From the IMG/VR virus record IMGVR_UViG_3300037264_000296, positions 1 to 59,648 of that record: a stretch of DNA of 59,648 nucleotides; one strand, 5' to 3'. This DNA is from a virus. Both the position numbers and the translations under genes were made by a program. Shown in pieces: positions 36,514 through 44,327 of this stretch. Position 1 is the stretch's first letter; each line of letters begins with the position of its first letter. Below the pieces are notes generated by a model. It had not been told where the DNA came from. It did not search any database and saw only the letters and a program-made list of their open reading frames with translations.

Positions 36514-37392
36514 TTATTCTCCAAATATTTGTTTACCAAATTTAAGTATTTCAGTTAAGTTAAGTTTATGACAACCTACTGTAAGTATGTTATTCTCAAT
36601 TGATAACACTCTAAATTGTTCTATCTTTAAACCAATAACATCTTCTTTATTACTTAATTTTTCATACAACTCTTTTACTTTATCTTTATGAAGCTTAATT
36701 CCTAAAGTAGTTTCAATACATTCAGTTTTAGAGTTATATCTTAATCTGGTTAAACCTGAATAGTTATAACAATTATCTATTTCAAAGTTTAGCCATTTAA
36801 TTAACTGTTCATCTCCTTTAAGTTTACGGATAACAGCTTCAGCTTCTTCTTTAGCTTTACGTTTAGCTTGTTTCTCTTCTTGTTTCTTAAACCAATCTTG
36901 AGAAATATAATCTTCTGGTTTAAACTCATATTCTATGAACTGATAATCCTTTAAACTAATTTGTTCAGGATATAAGTCAGCTAATTTGATGATATTTCTA
37001 GCTTCTTGGTTTGCACTGCTTAAGTAATGTAATTTATTACTTGTAGCTCTAGGTATTTTAGAAAGACATTCTTTAATCTTACCGATACTTCTTTGGATTA
37101 ATACTCTAGGAGTTTGTTTAGGATCTTCTACATAAATTCTAATGTAGTTATTTGGTACAGCTCTTGATAATAAAGATTGCTGTTTACTTGTTGTGTTTGA
37201 ATATGTATTACTGTTTAAAAGAATATACGTTTGATTATCATGTACTTCTTTCTTGGCTAACATGAAATGATAACCATAAGAATAGATTTCATTTCCTTTA
37301 GCAAATACATTAGAACTTCTTCCTTTAAATGATTCATCACCATACATAAATGCATGAAATAAATCTATTTGAGATTTGTATGTTTTAATCAT
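36514..37392 (-). CDS. DUF8033-like conserved phage protein
   Basis: 292 residues. The first half has the recognisable pattern FKGRSSNVFAKGNEIYSYG, HFMLAKKE and LLNSNTYSNTTSKQQSLLSR, as in a widely distributed phage family without known activity. The second half contains a basic coiled coil (KQEEKQAKRKAKEEAEA) and an all-alpha/beta end. Nearby genes are replication genes, so a nucleic-acid role is plausible but unproven. Confidence 0.6.
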   Translation of the reverse strand: MIKTYKSQIDLFHAFMYGDESFKGRSSNVFAKGNEIYSYGYHFMLAKKEVHDNQTYILLNSNTYSNTTSKQQSLLSRAVPNNYIRIYVEDPKQTPRVLIQRSIGKIKECLSKIPRATSNKLHYLSSANQEARNIIKLADLYPEQISLKDYQFIEYEFKPEDYISQDWFKKQEEKQAKRKAKEEAEAVIRKLKGDEQLIKWLNFEIDNCYNYSGLTRLRYNSKTECIETTLGIKLHKDKVKELYEKLSNKEDVIGLKIEQFRVLSIENNILTVGCHKLNLTEILKFGKQIFGE

Positions 37393-37645
37393 TTATTCTC
37401 TCCAAGAATTGTTTATGTAATTGTGTCTCAACTTCTTCTATATAATCTTCTTGGGTTAATAGGTTAAGTAATTCATGTCCAGTATTAGCTATCCATTCTA
37501 ATTCTTCTGGTTCACTAGGAAAACATCTTTCAGGTTCTCCAAAGTATCTTCCAGGAATCTTAGGAATAAATACTGTTACTGTAATAGGTATTCCTGAAAT
37601 TCCTTTTAAGGATACTAAGTAATTACCTATCACTTTGTACACCAA
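37385..37645 (-). CDS. Conserved small phage protein of unknown function
   Basis: Up to 86 residues. The frame opens at TTG (37645), with GTG alternatives at 37642 and 37633. The GTG at 37633 overlaps the stop of the 22-residue micro-gene as GTGA, so it may be the true start. The core GRYFGEPERCFPSEPEELEW resembles a small family seen in other phages (a Pro-Ser-Glu-Pro block after a Cys). Function unknown. Confidence 0.55.
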   Translation of the reverse strand: MVYKVIGNYLVSLKGISGIPITVTVFIPKIPGRYFGEPERCFPSEPEELEWIANTGHELLNLLTQEDYIEEVETQLHKQFLERIND

Positions 37646-37698
37646 TAGATGATTAATACTATTGATACGATTACTATTGTTTGTATAAATTCTTTCAT
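37630..37698 (-). CDS. Membrane micro-protein, 22 residues
   Basis: A 22-codon frame with a strong ribosome binding site (TTAGGAGATAAC before ATG) encodes a single hydrophobic helix (MKEFIQTIVIVSIVLIIYWC). It lies directly after a terminator, so it may start a short transcript or be read through. Its stop overlaps the next gene's probable GTG start. No family recognised. Confidence 0.5.
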   Translation of the reverse strand: MKEFIQTIVIVSIVLIIYWCTK

Positions 37699-37722
37699 GT
37701 TATCTCCTAAATTTTAGACAAT

Positions 37723-37757
37723 AAAAAACCTAAGCAATATTTCTACTACTTAGGTTT
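37723..37757 (-). terminator. Terminator downstream of the vWA transcript
   Basis: On the minus strand a 9-bp stem (AAACCTAAG with CTTAGGTTT, plus-strand 37749-37757 and 37726-37734) is followed by a T-run. It closes the transcript that carries the vWA gene and its ~220-nt 3' region. Confidence 0.75.
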
Positions 37758-37977
37758 ATGGTTTACTAAGATGCAACACTTACTTTGTAAGTTTTCTTTT
37801 GATTGCAAATACTTATTCACATCGACAATATTCTTTCATTCATTCCACCCATTCAGTTTGAATTACTTGTTTATTGTTGGAGGTAAAACTTATAGGACTA
37901 ATATATTACTGATGCATAAGCTGTACTGATATTATCCCCTCTGAAGTACGATGGGTCATGCTCTCATTACTGAGTTG
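37758..37977 (-). other. Structured gene-free 3' region after the vWA gene
   Basis: 220 bases without a supported reading frame. Directly after the vWA stop the minus strand can form CTCA-GTAA-TGAG (GNRA-type loop, 37963-37974). Next comes a two-part stem, GCAT/ATGC (37958-37961 with 37914-37917) enclosing GTACT/AGTAC (37945-37949 with 37923-37927). A further 5-6-bp hairpin (CTTAC/GTAAG) lies near 37780. The pairings are short, so structure is tentative, but a 3' region this long is unusual for this compact genome. Confidence 0.4.
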
Positions 37978-39258
37978 TTAAATAAATACAAACCATCTGT
38001 GATGAATTACTTCATGCAATGTAATTTCTTTACTTGCATCTTTAACAGTTTTACCTGTAGCTCTTGCTTCATTTCTTGTTTTAAATGATTGCACAGCTTT
38101 ACCATTAACAGTTTCTTTTGGTTTATGTTGTACAGGAACAGGTGATTTAGTAGGAGTTGTTTTACCTTTAACAGCAGGTAATTCAACTACACCATTAGCA
38201 TTCTTCTTTGGTTCATCATACTGATGTAAATCTTCTTCTGTAAATGGTACACCAATTTCTTCCCAATACAATACACCAGAACCTCTTGGAAGTAATCTGT
38301 TGTAACTTGTACTTTGAATAAATACATCATAGTTACCGTGATCTCCAGGATGTAATCTTACATTCTGAATTTTAGATAAACCAAGCATATCTCTTGCATT
38401 GTTACCTGCAAATACTTTACCTGTAGTTCTGTCTCTAATAAGGATTAACTTACTAGGTTGAACTTTTGCTTCTGTTTTAATCAATTGATAGAATGCAGAA
38501 CCTTTAAGGAATTTCATTCTATGTTCAAGAATGAATGGCATAATTTCAGTACGAGTATATTTTTCAATATCAGGTACGACATATAAAGATACTTTTGAAG
38601 TAATATCTTCTAATTGTTTAGTATCTACATTTTCTGTTGAAGAATAGAAACTTGATGATGATTTAACTCCAGAATTTCTTTGTTTAAAGTAAGTAGTTAA
38701 GGCTTGTTCATTAGCTTGTGTAGCTTTTTCCATACCTTCAGAAGTAGTATCCCAAATTTGAATATTACCTTTAGGAATACCTAATCTATTCAAACCAGAT
38801 TTAGCAGTTGGTACTCGGCATACAATAGTCCATCTATCATCTAAAGATTTAATAATAGATGTTAAATCTGAGTGTTTAATACGAGAACTATTTTCTTCTC
38901 CGTCTGTTGTAATCATTAATAAGAATGATACATGTTGTTCTAAAGAATCAGGTAACGAATTCATTAAGTTAATAGCTTCATTAATGCTATCGAATAAAGG
39001 TGTTCCACATCCTGCAATCCAATCAGTAATTGGTAATAATACATGAGGATTAGAGTTTACAACTGTTCTTGTAATATCGTGATTACTTCTAGCTCCAAAA
39101 TCAATAACAGACACAATAGTATCTAATTTCTCTTGGTTTGCTGCATTAACTACAGCACTAATATTTCTGTTGTAATCTTTAACTGCTGCCATTCTTAAAT
39201 CACACATACTTCCTGAATGATCATTAATAAAGCAGATATATTGCTTATTTTGTTTCAT
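37978..39258 (-). CDS. von Willebrand factor A domain protein (partner of an AAA+ ATPase)
   Basis: 426 residues. The N-terminal ~190 residues are a vWA domain with a complete MIDAS metal site: D-x-S-x-S in FINDHSGSMCD, Thr in GCGTPLFDS and Asp in MITTDGEENSS. A C-terminal extension has a probable beta-domain (RDRTTGKVFAGNNARDMLG) and a Pro/Lys-rich linker. N4 carries a vWA/AAA+ pair, and here the AAA+ partner is at 43271-44317. MoxR/vWA pairs act as chaperone-like complexes; the phage role is unknown. A strong terminator lies 40 bases upstream of the start. Confidence 0.75.
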   Translation of the reverse strand: MKQNKQYICFINDHSGSMCDLRMAAVKDYNRNISAVVNAANQEKLDTIVSVIDFGARSNHDITRTVVNSNPHVLLPITDWIAGCGTPLFDSINEAINLMNSLPDSLEQHVSFLLMITTDGEENSSRIKHSDLTSIIKSLDDRWTIVCRVPTAKSGLNRLGIPKGNIQIWDTTSEGMEKATQANEQALTTYFKQRNSGVKSSSSFYSSTENVDTKQLEDITSKVSLYVVPDIEKYTRTEIMPFILEHRMKFLKGSAFYQLIKTEAKVQPSKLILIRDRTTGKVFAGNNARDMLGLSKIQNVRLHPGDHGNYDVFIQSTSYNRLLPRGSGVLYWEEIGVPFTEEDLHQYDEPKKNANGVVELPAVKGKTTPTKSPVPVQHKPKETVNGKAVQSFKTRNEARATGKTVKDASKEITLHEVIHHRWFVFI

Positions 39259-39299
39259 GGTTCTCTCTTGTGAATAACATAGTTTCTTAGGCTATGGAT

Positions 39300-39341
39300 A
39301 AAAAAAAAAAAATCCCCTATAGAGTCAACTATAGAGGATTT
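39300..39341 (-). terminator. Strong terminator between the RNA modules and the vWA gene
   Basis: On the minus strand AAATCCTCTATAG pairs with CTATAGGGGATTT (13 bp, one G-T; plus-strand 39310-39322 and 39329-39341). The loop is 6 nt and at least eleven T follow. It is one of the best terminators in the window. It stops transcripts that include the two structured modules upstream and separates them from the vWA gene. Confidence 0.85.
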
Positions 39342-39355
39342 AGTATAAATTATAG

Positions 39356-39486
39356 TAAAAGACTATATTTTGTTCTTGTAAATGTATTTATTCGCGATTC
39401 AATACAAACTACTCACCATTAACTGAACCAGGTTATATTTTCATGGTTGATCAATTTCCACATAGTTTTATGGATATAGTCTTTTA
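39356..39486 (-). ncRNA. Candidate structured RNA module A
   Basis: A perfect 13-bp long-range stem (TAAAAGACTATAT, 39356-39368, with ATATAGTCTTTTA, 39474-39486) encloses 105 bases without a reading frame. Inside, on the minus strand, are AACCA/TGGTT (13-base loop), a hairpin GTATT/AATAC holding TCGCGA, an outer TTGTA/TACAA pairing, and CATA/TATG. This gives a multibranched fold. The terminator at 39300-39341 follows directly. I do not recognise it as any known RNA class. Confidence 0.5.
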
Positions 39487-39499
39487 ATATAATTATAAA

Positions 39500-39613
39500 G
39501 AAGTGTTATTGGTTTCCTTAACGCCCGTACAATAATACCTTGTGCACAAGTAATATTCCCATAGTGTAAGTGAGTCAGTTAGCGTCCCAATTCAATGCAG
39601 TCAATAACACTTC
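39500..39613 (-). ncRNA. Candidate structured RNA module B
   Basis: A perfect 12-bp long-range stem (GAAGTGTTATTG, 39500-39511, with CAATAACACTTC, 39602-39613), extended by two G-T pairs, encloses about 90 bases. Inside, on the minus strand, are GACGC/GCGTT (5 bp) and an arm around the palindrome TTGTGCACAA with flanking AATA/TATT. It is more GC-rich than the surroundings. It lies in tandem with module A, 13 bases apart, in a 402-base stretch (39259-39660) without genes. Class unknown. Confidence 0.5.
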
Positions 39614-39660
39614 CATATAATTGATACTTTTTTATAGTAGAGTATCTAACTACTTATTAT

Positions 39661-39810
39661 TTAACCTTTAGATTTATTTCTTGCTAAAGATTGTTCATAT
39701 CTTGTTCTACCTTTAGAACCTTGAGTCATGTATCTAGTTCTAGCAGAGAAGTAATTCTTTCTTGAACTACCTGTTTTTTGTTTACTTCCTTTACGACTTG
39801 CTTTACTCAT
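39661..39810 (-). CDS. Very basic 49-residue protein
   Basis: The product (MSKASRKGSKQKTGSSRKNY, ending SLARNKSKG) has about 14 Lys/Arg and few acidic residues. It resembles a small nucleic-acid-binding or ribosomal-tail-like protein. The start overlaps the upstream stop (TAATG). It is the last gene before the structured non-coding modules. RNA or DNA binding is inferred from charge. Confidence 0.6.
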   Translation of the reverse strand: MSKASRKGSKQKTGSSRKNYFSARTRYMTQGSKGRTRYEQSLARNKSKG

Positions 39811-40106
39811 TATAATTTTACTCCAAAAATAATTTCTTCATCTTCTTCACGAATTTCTAATCTACGAATTTCCCAATCTAAAGTAGATTTAAATTCATTA
39901 GATAGCTCACCAGTAGAAGCATTATAATATTTAAAAGCTTCAGGTAATACTTTTACAACTTGTAAGTTAGTAGAGTATTCTTGCGTTTTAATTAAATCAC
40001 CTTCTTTCACATCAGACTCTGTGTTAAAAGAATATCGCTTATTTTTAGCAATATCTTTCTTAGATTCTAATTTTGAGTTAGTATAAATTACTAATATTGT
40101 TTTCAT
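39810..40106 (-). CDS. Small conserved phage protein of unknown function
   Basis: 98 residues, beta-rich. The segment RYSFNTESDVKEGDLIKTQE followed by YSTNLQVVKVLPE resembles a small SH3-like or OB-like phage protein of unknown role. Acidic C-terminus (REEDEEIIFGVKL). Coupled by one-base overlap to the basic 49-residue gene. Confidence 0.6.
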   Translation of the reverse strand: MKTILVIYTNSKLESKKDIAKNKRYSFNTESDVKEGDLIKTQEYSTNLQVVKVLPEAFKYYNASTGELSNEFKSTLDWEIRRLEIREEDEEIIFGVKL

Positions 40107-40138
40107 TTTAATTCTCTTTAAGTTAAGTTAAGTTAAAT

Positions 40139-40327
40139 TTATCTTTTTTTAGGATAACCATCACCTTTATTTTTAGGTGGTCGTGAACCATAATGTGTTT
40201 TCTTGTTTTTAGCAAAATCTTTATGATCCTTACCTTTACTAACAATACCTCCATGAATATCTCTGAATGCTTTAGCATCCATTTTATTATCAAAAGGTGT
40301 TCCGTTTACTGTAAATAAACATTTCAT
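40139..40327 (-). CDS. Small basic protein of unknown function
   Basis: 62 residues from the ATG at 40327 (MKCLFTVNGTPFDNKMDAKA), which has CGGAG upstream; an earlier GTG lacks a site. The C-terminal half is strongly basic (KGKDHKDFAKNKKTHYGSRP). It resembles small zinc-free basic phage proteins without known function. A GNA-loop hairpin lies about 85 bases upstream. Confidence 0.6.
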   Translation of the reverse strand: MKCLFTVNGTPFDNKMDAKAFRDIHGGIVSKGKDHKDFAKNKKTHYGSRPPKNKGDGYPKKR

Positions 40328-40412
40328 AGAATAATCTCCGTGTTTTAAAAATAAAGATAGTTCTTTCCTATCTGTCACAATTTAAGCTCTTAGTTTGAGT
40401 TTTTTCAAAACA

Positions 40413-40427
40413 AAGTGCGAAGCACTT
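40413..40427. repeat. Dispersed GNA-loop hairpin, copy 2
   Basis: AAGTGC/GCACTT (6 bp) with loop GAA, preceded on the plus strand by TTTTTTCAAAACA. It lies between the RNR stop and the next leftward gene. The central GCGAAGC is known to form an unusually stable DNA mini-hairpin. Confidence 0.65.
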
Positions 40428-40431
40428 CAGG

Positions 40432-41032
40432 TTATTTAATAGGACACACTCCATTTACACATTCACCAGAATCTATTTCATTATCATTAGAATCTAAATT
40501 CGGTAATACAAATTCTTTTAACGTTGAAACATATTCTTCGTACATTTCTTTAGTAACCACTTCTTGTGGTAAATAAGCATAGCCTAAATCTTGTGCTGTT
40601 TTAGTTGGATCAGCTTTATATAGAAAACTTACTCCTACATAAATATCCCAATTAGCTAATAACCAATTAATAATATCTTTTACTTCTTTTGGTTCATAAG
40701 AAATAGTACAAGATACATTTTGTTGACACCAATGTACTTGATACTTCTTATATCTTTCTAATTGATCTATAGCTGTTTCAGTGTTAAGTTCTACAGTTCC
40801 TTTATCTGTTTTAACTTTAGTAAATGGTACATTATCCCATTTAGCTGGAAATGCTACTAAGATTCCTTCTGGATCAGATGGATTAGGGTAAACTTTATAG
40901 TTCGCTTCTCTTAATGCAGGTAATAAAGGGTCATGTTTACCAAAGTTAATATTGTTAAAAATGTATTTTCCTAATGGTGCATTTACTCCTTCAGTACATT
41001 GAAAAACTTTACTTAGTGTACCTGATGGTTTA
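40432..41032 (-). CDS. Class II ribonucleotide reductase, exon 2 (C-terminal)
   Basis: The C-terminal 200 codons of the RNR whose first exon is at 41897-43260. It begins with the phosphate-binding motif: joining the exons gives NITCVKPSGTLSK across the splice site. Later segments are PTKTAQDLGYAYLPQEVVTK and a Cys pair at the end (GECVNGVCPIK), the expected redox-active C-terminal cysteines. The exons total 1965 bases, exactly 655 codons, which supports the boundary. Stop TAA at 40432-40434. Confidence 0.85.
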
Positions 41033-41896
41033 CGTTTATATTCAACTAAGTTCGTTAGACTTAGCTCGTTTTAAAAGTCTATAATAATGTGTTTTACTTA
41101 TACCATATTTCTTATTTGCAGCAGTAAATCCTATTTCTAACGGATTTAATTCTGGATATGTAGGAATTTTTCTTTTATTACATTCACTAAAGAATTTTTT
41201 ATTTTCTTCTGAATGTTTCATTCCTAATGCTGGTTTTCTTCCATGTCTTTTTATAGATAATTTTTTTTGCCATTCTTCTTTTTGTGCTTCAGGTATTATA
41301 TAACCACCTTCACCACCATCAGCTAAGTTTAACAAATTCCAATTATTTTTTCTTCCAAAAGAAATCCAGTATTTTTCTGCTAAACAACACTCTTCCTTAG
41401 TTAAAAAAGAGTTTCGTAAACAGATGATAAAATTATCTATACCATGTTTACGCATACAATCATATAAAGGTGATTTCTTACCTTTTAAAGCCGAACTTTT
41501 ATGTTGTATTAATCTTGTATTTAAGTTGTTTTTAGTCATACCTATATACATGCGATTAGTTTCAGCTGAAACTAAAAAATATATGTTATACATTATTTAT
41601 TCTTATAAACTGCTTATACTTTCATATAAGACTAGACTATATCATCATCCTCATTTGTAGGATGTTCTGTACTTCCACCCACTTGAGTGTACTCCTTAAA
41701 AGGATAGTCGTTGAACCTTCAAAAGTAACTGCATTATATCACTATGTTAAACCTAATGGTACAGTTATTTAAGCTTGGCTGCTGATTGCCCAATCTTTAC
41801 AATTATTACTCTTTGGTATGTAAAGCTCTAAGGGTGTTCCAGCAATTCACAGAATTTTCTTACATAAATTACTTTATGTAGGTGCTATATTAATTA
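41033..41896 (-). mobile_element. Group I intron in the RNR gene
   Basis: 864 bases. The 5' exon ends in U (41897) and the intron ends in G (41033), as required for group I splicing. A GCAC guide 11 bases inside can pair with the exon end GUGU through a U-G pair. Core elements are visible on the minus strand: AATTGCTGGAACACCCTTAG (P3-P4-P5 region), CAGCAGCCAAGC (P6/P4') and GGTTCAACGACTA (P7/P3' S element). The intron carries a GIY-YIG nuclease gene whose stop lies 9 bases before the intron end. It interrupts the conserved KPSGT motif, a typical site for such introns. Confidence 0.85.
41042..41593 (-). CDS. GIY-YIG homing endonuclease (intron-encoded)
   Basis: 183 residues. The N-terminal catalytic domain shows YNIYFLVSAETNRMYIGMT (GIY-YIG-type core), followed by a conserved Arg region (NTRLIQHKSSALKGKKSPLY), Glu in CLAEKYWI and NLADGGEGG. 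The C-terminal part has NUMOD-type DNA-binding repeats (GRKPALGMKHSEENKKFFSE, then a helix-turn-helix-like AANKKYGISKTHYYRLLKRA). It would cut intronless RNR alleles and promote intron homing. Confidence 0.9.
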   Translation of the reverse strand: MYNIYFLVSAETNRMYIGMTKNNLNTRLIQHKSSALKGKKSPLYDCMRKHGIDNFIICLRNSFLTKEECCLAEKYWISFGRKNNWNLLNLADGGEGGYIIPEAQKEEWQKKLSIKRHGRKPALGMKHSEENKKFFSECNKRKIPTYPELNPLEIGFTAANKKYGISKTHYYRLLKRAKSNELS

Positions 41897-43260
41897 ACAC
41901 AGGTAATATTCTTTGGACGTTGTAACCCTAAATCATCAGCCATAGAATATGCTGCTGATATAGCTTCACGTTTTATAATTTCAAGATCATATTCAGATAA
42001 ATCAGGTCTTTGAGCAATACCTGTTAAACCAATACCACATAATCTAAAGAATTCGTTATTAAGATGCCATGCTTCTTGTAAGATACCATCTTTTAGATTA
42101 ACAAGAGTTTGTCTATAATTAGCTCTAGCAGCATAGTAAATAGTTTTAAGTAAACCTGATGTATCTCCTATAAATTTTGATAAATCAATTTCTGTTAAGT
42201 TACAAAATCCTTTATTAGGTAAAAGAATTTCCATACATGGATTTCCGGTATTAAACCAAGGTGCTTTAGTTAAAGCGGATTCTCCATTGATAAATCCTGG
42301 TTCACTACCACCAGCTTCTTCCATTAAAGTAAAAATAAATTCTAATTCTTTCTTACTTGGTTTGTTATAAAATACTAATGAATTATTAGATTGGAATCTT
42401 TGAGGATTACCTTCACATCTGTTTTGTTTAGCTACAGCAAATTCTTCCCATTCAGGTTGATCATATTCAAATAATGCAATCTGAGCACTTCTACGACTTG
42501 ATAAGATAGTGCCTAACCAATTCACTATATCAAGAATATCAATGCGTGAGAGTAATTCTCCTGCTTTCTTATTCATAATATTAGCAATAGCAACAAATGC
42601 TTTACTAATAGCTTCATCACCAGAACTAATCCAGCCATATCCTTTAAGTCTACTTCCTGCTGGTCTTAATTCAGAGAAGTCAAATACAAGCTTATCTGCT
42701 GGATATTTACCTGCAAGAATTTTACCTATAGATTTACTCCAAGCTTCTGCACTATCACCTATTTTGATAGTCCAGACACCATTTATAAATGATTCTTCAT
42801 TATTCTCTAAACCACCTTTAGCAGTGCGTTTAGTTCTAATAACTTCAATAGCTTTTATTGGTTTAAAGAATCCATTAAGTGTACCTACTTTTGGTTTAAA
42901 CCCTACTCCACAACCCTGCATGAGTAACCACAATACATCAACCATGTCATATACTGTTTCAACAACAATACCTGAACAGTTGAACATTGATGACTCTCTT
43001 ACTTTAGATAAATCAGTACCACCTAACCATAAAGTTCTACCCGATACAGAACATTTTTTAGCTATCATTAATTCACAGAATTCATCTAATTCTAAAATTT
43101 CTGTAGCAAAAAGTTCTCTACCTAAAGCTCTTTCCCATAACCATATTTGATGTAACCTTACTCTTGAACAAATATCTTCCCAAGATTCATACTGAGTTTC
43201 TTCTTCGTTTAAAGGTCTAGCATAAGTACGTCTTATAACTACATCACTTCTTGTTTTCAA
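41897..43260 (-). CDS. Class II (B12-dependent) ribonucleoside-triphosphate reductase, exon 1
   Basis: The N-terminal 454 codons of a monomeric NrdJ/RTPR-type enzyme; the spliced protein is about 654 residues. It reduces ribonucleotides using adenosylcobalamin. Seen: a Cys of the disulfide pair in SSMFNCSGIVVETVYD (near residue 95) and the active-site block WFNTGNPCMEILLPNKGFCN (Asn, radical Cys, Glu). The start is TTG at 43260, with AAGGAAAATAAT before it; no ATG fits. Without splicing the frame ends 8 bases into the intron (41890). Confidence 0.85.
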
Positions 43261-43270
43261 ATTATTTTCC

Positions 43271-44317
43271 TTATACCATTAATGATTTAAAACTAAATAT
43301 ATCTAATACTTTAGGAGTAAGAGTTACTTTAATACCATCTACTTCGTATACAAATATTTCTTTTGCTAATGAAGTTTCTTTTGTAAACATAGAAGGTGTT
43401 AAATACAAATCTAACCAATTTGATTCTTTATCATCTTGAGTTAAATCTTCTTCAATATATTCTACGTTAATTGTTTTATATACATTACCTCGTACAGTTA
43501 AATCCCATCTAATTAATTTATGTACAGAAGATTCCATTGATACATCAAATGTAGTATCTAAAGTATCTGGCTTAATATTAAGCATATCTAATGTATCTAC
43601 TGGTTCAATAGAGTATCTCAAACATTCTTCTACTAAAGCTTTTAACATATCAAAGTTAAAATTAGTACAAATTTTAGATACTAAAATTACTTTATCAGTA
43701 AGATGTTCTGCATTGTCTTTACAGTAATCAATAATAAATGCTTCATCTAAACCAGTGTATTTAATGTTATAAAACACTCTTCCTGGTCTATTAATCATAT
43801 TAACATCTAAAGCATGTTCGTTATTACATGTAATTAGAAATAAAGTATTACTCGTTACATTACCATCTAATAAAGATAGTAATTGTTCTTGATACTCTTT
43901 CTTATATACCTTTTCAAACTCATCAAAGAATATAATTACTGGTTCAGTTATAGAAGCTATGAATTGATTAAATCCTGAACCATAGAAGTTTTCATTAACA
44001 AGTAATACAGGTAAACCACTATTGATACAACATAGTTTAGCTAATTGTGATTTGCCAGAACCTTTCTCACCTACTAATAATACTCCTGTAGATTTAGCTC
44101 TATCTTTAAAAGTATTTAAAATTCTTTCTGCTTTAAAAGAAATATCTCCATACAGTTTTTTAGGTAGAGTAAACATTTCTGTTTTTTCTAAGCTATATTG
44201 ACCAGTCATTTCATTAAATTTAACTATATAGTTTACTGGTTCAAGTTTACTTCTAATATCTAAAGCACCTTCTGGAGCAATAGATACATTATTTCCATTA
44301 TAAATATAATGTGTCAT
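43271..44317 (-). CDS. AAA+ ATPase (MoxR-like partner of the vWA protein)
   Basis: 348 residues from the ATG at 44317, which has TTAAGGAAATAATA upstream. Walker A is VLLVGEKGSGKSQLAKL (near residue 85), Walker B VIIFFDEFEKVY, sensor 1 TLFLITCNNEHAL, and the arginine finger region is MINRPGRVFY. The C-terminal ~130 residues are a separate alpha/beta domain. Such ATPases remodel protein complexes, often with a vWA adaptor; that partner is encoded at 37978-39258. It precedes the RNR gene by 10 bases. Confidence 0.8.
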   Translation of the reverse strand: MTHYIYNGNNVSIAPEGALDIRSKLEPVNYIVKFNEMTGQYSLEKTEMFTLPKKLYGDISFKAERILNTFKDRAKSTGVLLVGEKGSGKSQLAKLCCINSGLPVLLVNENFYGSGFNQFIASITEPVIIFFDEFEKVYKKEYQEQLLSLLDGNVTSNTLFLITCNNEHALDVNMINRPGRVFYNIKYTGLDEAFIIDYCKDNAEHLTDKVILVSKICTNFNFDMLKALVEECLRYSIEPVDTLDMLNIKPDTLDTTFDVSMESSVHKLIRWDLTVRGNVYKTINVEYIEEDLTQDDKESNWLDLYLTPSMFTKETSLAKEIFVYEVDGIKVTLTPKVLDIFSFKSLMV

Positions 44318-44327
44318 TATTATTTCC

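Noticed and set aside
42509-43150. 213-codon open frame on the plus strand
   Set aside because: It is antisense to the RNR exon 1 with clear active-site motifs; Ser/Pro-rich product without family or ribosome binding site.
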